A stretch of 11,346 nt of DNA from NCBI GenBank assembly GCA_021800315.1, contig JAJYZD010000108.1:1-11346 (forward strand), read 5' to 3'. Positions 1 through 5,743 of this stretch are shown here, piece by piece (within the stretch, counting starts at the first letter, position 1; every line of letters starts with the position of its first letter). Below the pieces are notes generated by a model. That model ran no database searches. It was not told the DNA's origin and saw only the letters and a program-made list of their open reading frames with translations. Made by a program: the position numbers and the translations under genes. This stretch comes from Bacillota bacterium (GTDB taxonomy: Bacteria > Bacillota > Desulfotomaculia > Desulfotomaculales > JAJYZD01).

Positions 1-181
1 GGCGGGAAGGCTCAAATAATAAACCTGGGGTCAGAACCGGACTCGGGAAATCCGACAGTCCGGGATCGTAGGGGGGCTGCGGGAAACCTGGCATGGTGGC
101 GTACTGAGGCACCGTCAACCGAAAGGGGCGGCAAACTGAGCGACAGTCCACCTAAACTAAGGCGCCCGCCTTCTACCCGAC
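1..181 (+). ncRNA. Structured-RNA-like segment, candidate group II intron domain I fragment
   Basis: This stretch holds no convincing gene. It has RNA-like folding: a 7-bp stem CCGGACT (37-43) / AGTCCGG (57-63) enclosing a smaller GAAA-capped stem and a two-base AC bulge, a second GAAA-capped hairpin around 116-130, and AAGGC/GCCTT around a GCCC loop (159-172). The string CCTAAACTAAGG (151-162), followed by the small hairpin and TTCTAC, resembles what I recall of bacterial group II intron domain I. TTCTACCCGAC also resembles the 3' end of some class C introns, but no domain V hairpin with an AGC triad is visible. Alternative: decayed enolase N-terminus, because codons 40-60 read DSGNPTV, close to the enolase DSRGNPTV motif. 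The structural reading is favoured but unproven. Confidence 0.42.
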
Positions 182-223
182 AGGGACCCGGGGCGATTTT
201 CCGGCAAAGGCGTACTTAAGGCG

Positions 224-1315
224 GTGACCAACGTCAACGACCTGATCGGGCCGGAAATCGCGGGTATGGACGCCACCGATCAGCTCAACCTGGACCGGAC
301 GATGATCGAACTGGACGGCACGCCGAACAAAGGCCGCCTGGGGGCCAACGCCATCCTCGGCGTTTCCCTGGCCTCCGCCCGGGCGGCCGCCCCGGCCGCC
401 GGCCTGCCGCTCTACCAGTACCTGGGCGGGTGTTCGGCAACGGTGATACCGGTTCCGCTGATGAACATCATCAACGGCGGCGCTCATGCCGACAACAACG
501 TGGACATCCAGGAGTTCATGATCGTACCGGTAGGGGCGGCAAACATCAAAGATGCCCTGCGCATGGGGGCCGAGGTCTACCATGCCCTGAAGGCGGTGCT
601 GAAACAGCGGGGACTTTCCAGCAGTGTAGGCGATGAAGGGGGGTTTGCTCCCAACCTGGGATCCAATGAGGAAGCCCTGGCCGTAATCATGGAGGCCATT
701 GCCAGGGTTGGCTACAAACCGCTGGAGGAGGTGGCCCTGGCCCTGGACCCCGCGGCCAACGGGTTCTGGCGCGAAGGCCGTTACCACCTGGACGGCCGGG
801 CAAAGAGCGCCGCCCAGATGGTTGAATATTACGCCGGCCTGGTGCAGCGCTACCCGATCATCATGATCGAGGACGGTCTGGCCGAGGTGGACTGGGATGG
901 CTGGCACCTTCTGACCAACACGCTTGGTTCGAAAATTCAGTTGGTCGGCGACGATATTTTCGTAACCAACACCGCCCTGATTGAAAAAGGCATCGCCAGC
1001 GGGGTGGCCAATTCGGTTCTCATCAAGTTGAACCAGATCGGCACGCTGAGCGAGACCTTCGCGGCCATCGACCTCGCCCGCCGGGCGGGCTACACCGCTG
1101 TTGTGTCGCACCGCTCGGGGGAGACGGAAGACACCTTTATTGCCGATCTGACGGTGGCGGCCAATCTGGGCATGATCAAGACCGGCGCGCCGGCCCGCAC
1201 CGAACGGGTAGCCAAGTACAACCAACTGCTGCGCATCGAGGATCAACTGGGGAGAGCGGCGGTCTACCGGGGCAGGCAGGCCTTCCGGCCCTTCACCTTC
1301 AGCGCGGGGGACTGA
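224..1315 (+). CDS. eno: Enolase, N-terminally truncated
   Basis: Phosphopyruvate hydratase, which interconverts 2-phosphoglycerate and phosphoenolpyruvate in glycolysis/gluconeogenesis in the cytoplasm. The product is 363 aa against about 430 in the family. Visible motifs are HADNNVDIQEF, GDEGGFAPNL (proton-transfer Glu near residue 138), metal ligands in ALALDP, IEDGLAE and VGDDIF, the catalytic Lys in LIKLNQIGT, SHRSGETEDT and IKTGAPAR. The barrel active site is thus complete. Recognisable enolase coding begins earlier, at about 182-185 (DPGRFSGKGV), in the same frame, which is open from a stop at 158-160. GTG 224 is only the first formal start and has no ribosome binding site. About 55 N-terminal residues, including the SGAST loop that closes over the substrate and supplies a magnesium ligand, are missing and replaced by unrelated-looking sequence. 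Activity is therefore doubtful unless the N-terminus is supplied in some other way. Confidence 0.9.
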   Translation: MTNVNDLIGPEIAGMDATDQLNLDRTMIELDGTPNKGRLGANAILGVSLASARAAAPAAGLPLYQYLGGCSATVIPVPLMNIINGGAHADNNVDIQEFMIVPVGAANIKDALRMGAEVYHALKAVLKQRGLSSSVGDEGGFAPNLGSNEEALAVIMEAIARVGYKPLEEVALALDPAANGFWREGRYHLDGRAKSAAQMVEYYAGLVQRYPIIMIEDGLAEVDWDGWHLLTNTLGSKIQLVGDDIFVTNTALIEKGIASGVANSVLIKLNQIGTLSETFAAIDLARRAGYTAVVSHRSGETEDTFIADLTVAANLGMIKTGAPARTERVAKYNQLLRIEDQLGRAAVYRGRQAFRPFTFSAGD

Positions 1316-1359
1316 GGCGGCCAACCAAACGGTCAAGACCGCTGTGTCCGCCTGGGAAT

Positions 1360-1396
1360 CCGGTCAAGCATCAACGATATGCCCCGGGTTGACCGG
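1360..1396. repeat. Inverted repeat downstream of enolase
   Basis: A perfect 8-bp inverted repeat, CCGGTCAA (1360-1367) and TTGACCGG (1389-1396), is separated by 21 bases in the 210-base gap between enolase and the phosphatase gene. It has no T-tract, so it is not a standard intrinsic terminator. It could be a weak operator or a processing hairpin. Nothing else was recognised in this gap apart from the ribosome binding site of the next gene. Confidence 0.3.
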
Positions 1397-1525
1397 CTCG
1401 GCGACGCATATGGAAAACCATGGAATCCTGGTGACAAAAAAAGAACGGTGGCCCGGTGTGGCGGTTAAGCTCCGAGCAATCGAGGAACAGTCAAAGGTCA
1501 AGAATATTACAGCGGGGGAGTAAAG

Positions 1526-1996
1526 ATGATCAAGGTAAACATACCCGGCAAGGGCAGCGTCGTTTATACCCATATCGTCCTGGATTTCAACGGTACCATC
1601 TCCTGTGACGGTGTTCTGATCCCGGGGGTGGAGGACAGACTCAATCGCCTGGCCGAAAACCTGGAGGTGCATATTCTGACCGCCGATACCTTCGGGCTCT
1701 GCCGGAAATCCTGTCAGGGTATCAGGGGGACCATAACCATACTGACTTCCGAAACGGGAGCCCCCGTGAAAGAGAAATTCATCGAGGAACTGGGCGCGGA
1801 TAAGGTAATAGCCCTGGGTAACGGTACCAACGACGCCCTCATGCTGGCCAGGTCGGGTTTGGGCATAGTCGTAACCGGTCCGGAGGGTACTTCCGCCAAG
1901 GCCTTACTGGCGGCCGACATTGTGGCCAGGGACATCAATGTCGCCCTGGACCTGTTGTTGAATACCCAGCGGCTGGTGGCGACACTCAGGGCCTGA
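1526..1996 (+). CDS. Soluble P-type-ATPase-like HAD phosphatase
   Basis: A 156-aa cytoplasmic HAD-superfamily protein of the kind called soluble P-type ATPase. It has no membrane segment. Motif I is VLDFNGT (nucleophile D20, with N22 where many phosphatases carry the second Asp), motif II is LTADT (T52), the motif III lysine lies in KEK (82-84), and motif IV is GNGTNDALML (98-103), the counterpart of GDGxND in P-type ATPases. There is no large cap domain, so a macromolecular or simple phosphorylated substrate is likely, but it cannot be named from sequence. GGGGGAG at 1514-1520 is well placed five bases before ATG 1526. The gene lies between enolase and the fluoride-riboswitch leader. A link to fluoride or enolase metabolism is possible only from this position. 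Confidence 0.85.
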   Translation: MIKVNIPGKGSVVYTHIVLDFNGTISCDGVLIPGVEDRLNRLAENLEVHILTADTFGLCRKSCQGIRGTITILTSETGAPVKEKFIEELGADKVIALGNGTNDALMLARSGLGIVVTGPEGTSAKALLAADIVARDINVALDLLLNTQRLVATLRA

Positions 1997-2025
1997 GCCG
2001 GCTGGCGCGGGGCCGGACGCCGGCT
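1996..2025 (+). terminator. Possible terminator after the HAD phosphatase gene
   Basis: AGCCGGC (1996-2002) and GCCGGCT (2019-2025) form a 7-bp GC-rich stem with a 16-base loop that starts in the stop codon region. Only TTGG follows, so termination would be weak or factor-dependent. Confidence 0.3.
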
Positions 2026-2089
2026 TGGTACGACAGGTGCTGTATGGATGGCGGCCATAAGAAAAGCGGCCAAAAGCTTTACAAAAATA

Positions 2090-2118
2090 TTGACAAGAGC
2101 ATTTTCCTCCAGTAGAAT
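2090..2118 (+). promoter_or_regulatory. Sigma-70-type promoter for the riboswitch leader
   Basis: A consensus -35 box TTGACA (2090-2095) is followed after exactly 17 bases by TAGAAT (2113-2118). The expected transcription start, around 2125, falls directly before the first fluoride aptamer (from 2126). The local base composition is AT-rich compared with the surrounding genes. The agreement in spacing and position with the aptamer makes this the main promoter of the downstream operon. Confidence 0.78.
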
Positions 2119-2125
2119 AAAATTA

Positions 2126-2173
2126 GTGGTGATGGGGCTCACCCAAAACGGCCTGCGGCTGATGGCTCCTACC
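2126..2173 (+). promoter_or_regulatory. Fluoride riboswitch aptamer 1 (crcB motif)
   Basis: This matches the crystallised Thermotoga fluoride aptamer in layout. A P1 stem GGTG/CACC (2128-2131, 2140-2143) encloses the loop ATGGGGCT. An A-rich joiner CCAAAAC follows, then a short hairpin and the conserved GCTGATGGCTCCTAC (2158-2172). Loop bases GGGGCT can pair fully with GGCTCC (2164-2169), the expected pseudoknot. The last part of the aptamer is also the 5' arm of the following terminator, so fluoride binding should favour readthrough (an ON switch). Confidence 0.9.
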
Positions 2174-2196
2174 TATGTGGTAGGAGCTTTATTTTG
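2165..2196 (+). terminator. Intrinsic terminator of riboswitch 1
   Basis: GCTCCTACC (2165-2173) pairs perfectly over 9 bp with GGTAGGAGC (2179-2187) around a TATGT loop and is followed by TTTATTTTG. The 5' arm overlaps the conserved 3' end of the fluoride aptamer, the normal expression platform of this riboswitch class. Confidence 0.9.
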
Positions 2197-2213
2197 CCCA
2201 GAAAAGGGAGGGG

Positions 2214-2279
2214 ATGGCCGGGAATTCACAAAACGCGGTTGGTGAGTCATTTGCTCTACCGATCACAGCATATATCTAA
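2214..2279 (+). CDS. Possible 21-codon ORF between the two riboswitches
   Basis: An ATG at 2214 follows a strong ribosome binding site (AGGGAGGGG, 2205-2213, unusually close to the start) and reads 21 codons, beginning MAGNSQNAVGES, to TAA at 2277-2279. It lies downstream of the first terminator and upstream of the second aptamer. No family is recognised. It could be a leader peptide, the stub of a former riboswitch-controlled gene lost between two regulatory copies, or chance. The rest of the gap, about 2280-2355, is AT-rich with no gene or clear promoter. Confidence 0.3.
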   Translation: MAGNSQNAVGESFALPITAYI

Positions 2280-2357
2280 CAGTTTAAGTACCAGCAAATC
2301 ACGTCTAATGAGTACTGAGTTTGCAGGAAGTGGTTGTGGCATTAATTCCTAATGTCT

Positions 2358-2402
2358 GCAGCGATGGAGCTCGCTTGATGCGTTTTGCTGATGGCTCCTT
2401 AA
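2358..2402 (+). promoter_or_regulatory. Fluoride riboswitch aptamer 2 (crcB motif)
   Basis: A second copy of the architecture. P1 AGCG/CGCT (2360-2363, 2372-2375) encloses the loop ATGGAGCT, and the conserved TGCTGATGGCTCCT follows (2386-2399). Loop bases GGAGCT pair with GGCTCC (2393-2398), and the single A/G difference from copy 1 keeps the pseudoknot. The joiner TTGATGC differs from the A-rich joiner of copy 1, so this copy may be weaker or have different affinity. It directly precedes a terminator and then the membrane-complex operon. Confidence 0.77.
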
Positions 2403-2444
2403 TATCCCGCCAAATGCGGGATTTTAGGGGGCTTTGTGTTTTTT
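2394..2444 (+). terminator. Intrinsic terminator of riboswitch 2
   Basis: A 17-base arm (2394-2410) pairs with 2416-2432 around a CAAAT loop with one mismatch and two G-U pairs. TTTGTGTTTTTT follows. The 5' arm contains the aptamer's conserved GCTCCT. The ribosome binding site of the first operon gene lies immediately 3', so terminator formation removes the whole operon from the transcript. Confidence 0.9.
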
Positions 2445-2459
2445 AAGAGGGGAATGCTC

Positions 2460-3407
2460 GTGACTCAGGCTATTTTGCTGAACATGGTACAGTTACTGAC
2501 GGTTCTGCTGTTGGCGCCCCTGGTGAAAGGGTGGATCAACCGCTCGAATGCGTTGTTTCAATCGCGGCGGGGCCCCAGTGTATGGCAACCCTACTACGAC
2601 ATTTTCAAGCTCCTGCGCAAGGACTCGGTTATTCCGGAGCAGGCTTCGTGGATTTTCACCTTTGCCCCTTACATTTACTTCACCGTGCCGCTCGTGGTGG
2701 CACTCCTCATACCAGTTTTGACCACGTTCCCGCTGTTCATGGCCTTCATGGGCGACATGCTGGGCGGTGGCTTCATTCTGTCCCTCGGCGGCTTTTTCCT
2801 CGTCCTGGCCGCGCTGGATACAGGCAGCGCTTTCTGCGGCCTCGGCTCCAGCCGGGCGCGATTTGTCTCCTTCATGGCCGAACCGGTGCTGATGCTGGTA
2901 TTCTTCACCGTTTCCCTGGTGGCGCAATCCACCATCCCGTACATCGTCAACCAGGCTTTCGCCGGTCCCGCATTGATCCTGGCCCCGTCCCACATCCTGG
3001 TCGTCCTGGCCTTCTTCCTGGTCGTGCTGGCGGAGATCGGGCGCATTCCGGTCGACAACCCCGCCACCCACCAGGAACCATCCATGATCGACGAGGGCAG
3101 GACCATGGAACATTCGGGGCGCCACCTGGGCCTTCTCCGGTGGGGCGCGGACATGAAACTGTTCGTCCTCTTAACCATATGGCTCAACGTCCTGGTCACT
3201 CCCTGGGGCCTGGTCGGTTCCGCCGCACCGCTGGCGGTGGCCCTGGCCATCACGGCCCTTTTAGGCAAGATGGCGGTGGCGGCGTTTCTCATCGCCTTTA
3301 TCGAGGGTTGCTTCGCCAAGCTGCGGTTGTTGCGGATCGCGGAATACCTCGGGGCGGCCTTCGTGATCTCGCTCCTGGCGGTCATCACTTACACCATGGG
3401 CATTTAA
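2460..3407 (+). CDS. hyfC: NuoH/HyfC-like membrane subunit of complex I/group 4 complex
   Basis: Membrane anchor subunit (about 315 aa, roughly eight hydrophobic segments) that links the soluble redox arm to the ion-pumping subunits. Family marks are the cytoplasmic loop QSRRGPSVWQPYYDIFKLLRK (continuing to DSVIPEQAS) and the acidic loop AEIGRIPVDNPATHQEPS with DEGRTMEHSG, which in NuoH/HycD/EchB contacts the small subunit. GTG 2460 was chosen as start because AGAGGGG (2446-2452) sits 7 bases before it. ATG 2454 is too close to that site, and GTG 2436 lies inside the terminator T-tract. First gene of the operon, directly behind riboswitch 2. It ends 13 bases before the next gene. The sequence is intact, and its HycD/HyfC-type features set it apart from respiratory NuoH. 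Confidence 0.93.
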   Translation: MTQAILLNMVQLLTVLLLAPLVKGWINRSNALFQSRRGPSVWQPYYDIFKLLRKDSVIPEQASWIFTFAPYIYFTVPLVVALLIPVLTTFPLFMAFMGDMLGGGFILSLGGFFLVLAALDTGSAFCGLGSSRARFVSFMAEPVLMLVFFTVSLVAQSTIPYIVNQAFAGPALILAPSHILVVLAFFLVVLAEIGRIPVDNPATHQEPSMIDEGRTMEHSGRHLGLLRWGADMKLFVLLTIWLNVLVTPWGLVGSAAPLAVALAITALLGKMAVAAFLIAFIEGCFAKLRLLRIAEYLGAAFVISLLAVITYTMGI

Positions 3408-3420
3408 GGAGGGATGAACC

Positions 3421-4086
3421 ATGCCTCACAGCGTTAGCGTCGGCCGGCTGGTTGACTTGCTGGCGACCCTTTTTCTCATCAGCACCTTCGCCTCGGTGGT
3501 GGCGAGGCAGATGGCCGGCTGCATTTACGCCTACGCCACCCAGAGCATGTTCCTTGCGGCGGTGGCCCTGACCATAGCGGTAGCCACGGGAGCGCCGCAC
3601 CTTTTCATCCTGGCCGGCGTGGTCCTCGGCGTCAAAGTCCTGTTTATACCCTGGCTTCTCAAAAGGAGCATCCATGACAGCATTCTCGAAAAGCGGGAAC
3701 TCTCCTTCTATTTCGGTGTTCCGGCTTCGCTCGTCATCAGCGGCGTCCTGGTGGTCGTGTCCGACGGCTTCGCCGCGCGTCTGCCGGGGATCGCCGTCTC
3801 CCCGGCCGCACCGGCCCTCAGTGCGGGGGTGGCCACCATTCTCATCGGCTTCTGGATCATGATCAGCCGCCGGGAGGCCGTGCCGCAGGTGGTCGGCCTG
3901 CTGACGGCGGAAAACGGACTGATGCTGGTCGCGCTGGCCACGGTATCCTGTCTACCGCTCATTACGGATATGGGCATACTCCTGGACCTGGTGGCCGGGG
4001 TTTTGATTATGGGTATCCTGGTGCGGCACATGGTGGTGGTCGGCCGGACCACCGATACGGCCCGGTTGCAACGTCTGAAGGGGTGA
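3421..4086 (+). CDS. hyfE: HyfE-like membrane subunit
   Basis: A 221-aa integral membrane protein of the HyfE family, whose C-terminal part corresponds to the NuoK-type small proton-channel subunit. Visible features are about six hydrophobic segments, an internal cytoplasmic loop around residues 80-95 (LLKRSIHDSILEKREL), and the segment RREAVPQVVGLLTAENGLML with a membrane-buried Glu, followed by GILLDLVAGVLIMGILVRHM. These match the HyfE pattern of a conserved acidic residue for proton transfer. ATG 3421 has AAGGAGGGATGA just upstream, a good ribosome binding site. Separated by 13 bases from the preceding gene and 6 bases from the next start, so translational coupling is likely. Intact. Confidence 0.91.
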   Translation: MPHSVSVGRLVDLLATLFLISTFASVVARQMAGCIYAYATQSMFLAAVALTIAVATGAPHLFILAGVVLGVKVLFIPWLLKRSIHDSILEKRELSFYFGVPASLVISGVLVVVSDGFAARLPGIAVSPAAPALSAGVATILIGFWIMISRREAVPQVVGLLTAENGLMLVALATVSCLPLITDMGILLDLVAGVLIMGILVRHMVVVGRTTDTARLQRLKG

Positions 4087-4092
4087 TAGGGA

Positions 4093-5535
4093 TTGTTGGT
4101 GCTGGTAATGCTGCTTCTGCCCGCGGCCGCCGCGATCCTTTGCCTGGTACGGCCGCCCCGGGCGGTCATGGAAGCGGGTACGCTGGTAAGTTCGGCGGGG
4201 ATTCTCGTTATCTCGGCCGTCTTGGTCGGGCGCGTGTCGGCGGGTATCAATCCCGTCTTCGGCTCTCTCTCGGCCGACGCCCTGACGGTATGGTTTCTGC
4301 TGCTGGTGAGTGCCATCTCCTTTCTGGCTTCGTTGCACTCGGTCGGCTACCTCCGGGGTGAAAAGCAAGAAAACGGCGGTAAAGAACGATTCCGCCTGTA
4401 TTACGTACTCTGGAACCTGTTTACCGGTACCATGCTCCTGGTCCTGCTGACCCGGAACCTGGGGATAATGTGGATAGCCATGGAGGCCACCACGCTGGCC
4501 TCGGCTTTCCTGGTCTGGTACCACGACCGGCCGGAGACCCTGGAGGCCGCCTGGAAATACGTGCTGATCACCTCGGTGGGCAGTCTTCTGGCCCTTATGG
4601 GTACCTTTCTGGTCGTTTTCGCGGCTCCCGGGGGGGCGACCCTTGACTGGGCGGTCCTCCGCCGCCTGGCCTCCGGTATGTCGCCGGCGGTCCTTCAAAC
4701 AGGTTTCCTGCTGGCCCTTTTGGGTTACGGGACCAAGGCCGGCTACGCGCCCATGCATACCTGGCTGCCGGACGCTCACAGCCAGGCCCCCTCGCCGGTC
4801 AGCGCCCTGCTCTCGGGGGCCGAGATCAACGTCGCCGTTTACGCCATCATGCGCTTTCGGGCCTTAGCACTGGCCGGGTTGGGCCCGGTGTTCCCCTCCC
4901 GGCTGCTGCTGGCCTTCGGCCTGTTTTCCCTGGGCGTGGCGGCTTTTTTCCTCCTGGTACAAAAGGATTACAAACGCATGTTCGCCTATTCCAGCATCGA
5001 GCACATGGGGATAATCGCGGTGGGCCTCTCCCTGGGCGGACCCCTGGCGCTTCTAGGCACGCTTTGGCAGGTGTTCAACCACGGAGTGGCCAAGGCCATG
5101 GTCTTTCTGACCTCGGGCAACATTCTCCTCAAGTACCGGACCAGCAACATCGGCGAGGTTAGCGGCATCCTGCGCACCATGCCCTTCTCCGGCGCCATCC
5201 TCCTGCTGGGGGGGCTGGCCCTTACCGGCCTGCCGCCGTTCGGACCGTTTCTTAGCGAATTCACGATTTTCAGCGCCGCGTTCGCTAAACACCTGTTCAC
5301 GGTCGGAATCGCCCTGGTCTTCCTGGTGACGCTGGCATTGGCCGGCCTTCTGGGCTGGCTGAACCGCATGGTCTTCGGCCCCCCGCCCGACGGCGTACCC
5401 GGTGGTGAAATTAGCTGGTGGACCACGGTGCCTTTGGGGCTCGGGCTTATCCTGGTTCTGGTTCCAGGTCTGTTCTGGCCCGCCTGGGCCCAACACCTGG
5501 CCCGGGCAGCGGCCGGTGTCATGGGGGTGAATTGA
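4093..5535 (+). CDS. hyfF: HyfF-like antiporter-type subunit (NuoN/NuoM/NuoL family)
   Basis: A 480-aa polytopic membrane protein of the Mrp-antiporter/NuoLMN family, a proton- or sodium-pumping subunit. Key features are the buried Glu in WIAMEATTLAS, a Lys in AWKYVLITS, the signature GYGTKAGYAPMHTWLPDAHS with conserved Lys, SPVSALLSG, DYKRMFAYSSIEHMGI, and FNHGVAKAMVFLTSGN. These are the charged residues that form the proton channel in this family. The start is uncertain: TTG 4093 is the first, but GTG 4099 or ATG 4108 fit the TAGGGA site (4087-4092) better. It begins 6 bases after hyfE and stops at 5533-5535, almost touching the next ATG at 5537. Intact. Length and the Ser-Pro-rich helix resemble HyfF more than the longer NuoL. 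Confidence 0.92.
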   Translation: MLVLVMLLLPAAAAILCLVRPPRAVMEAGTLVSSAGILVISAVLVGRVSAGINPVFGSLSADALTVWFLLLVSAISFLASLHSVGYLRGEKQENGGKERFRLYYVLWNLFTGTMLLVLLTRNLGIMWIAMEATTLASAFLVWYHDRPETLEAAWKYVLITSVGSLLALMGTFLVVFAAPGGATLDWAVLRRLASGMSPAVLQTGFLLALLGYGTKAGYAPMHTWLPDAHSQAPSPVSALLSGAEINVAVYAIMRFRALALAGLGPVFPSRLLLAFGLFSLGVAAFFLLVQKDYKRMFAYSSIEHMGIIAVGLSLGGPLALLGTLWQVFNHGVAKAMVFLTSGNILLKYRTSNIGEVSGILRTMPFSGAILLLGGLALTGLPPFGPFLSEFTIFSAAFAKHLFTVGIALVFLVTLALAGLLGWLNRMVFGPPPDGVPGGEISWWTTVPLGLGLILVLVPGLFWPAWAQHLARAAAGVMGVN

Positions 5536-5536
5536 G

Positions 5537-5743
5537 ATGGAGAGACAAACCCGCGGCTTGCGGGACGGCTGCAGACCGTTCTGAGCCAGGCGGGTCACCT
5601 GGTGGCGGGAGTATCCAGGCAAAGCGGGGAGTGGCGGATCGAACTCGAAGGCCGTGGCCTGGTCCCGCTCGCCGTTCACCTGGCCGAAAGGCTGGGCGGA
5701 AACCTGGCGGATTTCTTCCTGGCTCCGGGGGGGGGAGGGAGAG
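5537..5743 (+). pseudogene. NuoC-like N-terminal part of the large subunit, out of frame
   Basis: ATG 5537 has a suitable ribosome binding site (GGGGGTGA, 5523-5530) but stops after 15 codons. Another frame over 5563-5735 reads sensible protein (RLQTVLSQAGHLVAGVSRQ and on to LGGNLADFFLAPG) that fits the start of a NuoC-like domain. The rest of that domain (MPLHVVIPAVEE to FPRLSRHFPAAARYEREI) continues in a third reading after the G9 run. Two one-base changes, one between 5540 and 5566 and one in the G9 run (5727-5735), would join this to the large-subunit gene as a single protein of about 490 aa, the normal NuoCD/HycE-type fusion. It may instead reflect sequencing error. Confidence 0.6.

Noticed and set aside
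173..1336. - strand open frame (387 codons) opposite enolase
   Set aside because: The + strand carries unmistakable enolase motifs throughout. The reverse frame shows no family resemblance.
2048..2245. 65-codon + strand frame over promoter and riboswitch 1
   Set aside because: It runs through the -35/-10 boxes, the aptamer and the terminator. It is not a gene.
2436..2459. GTG 2436 as the start of the HyfC-like gene
   Set aside because: It lies inside the T-tract of the riboswitch 2 terminator and upstream of the ribosome binding site. GTG 2460 fits the site better.
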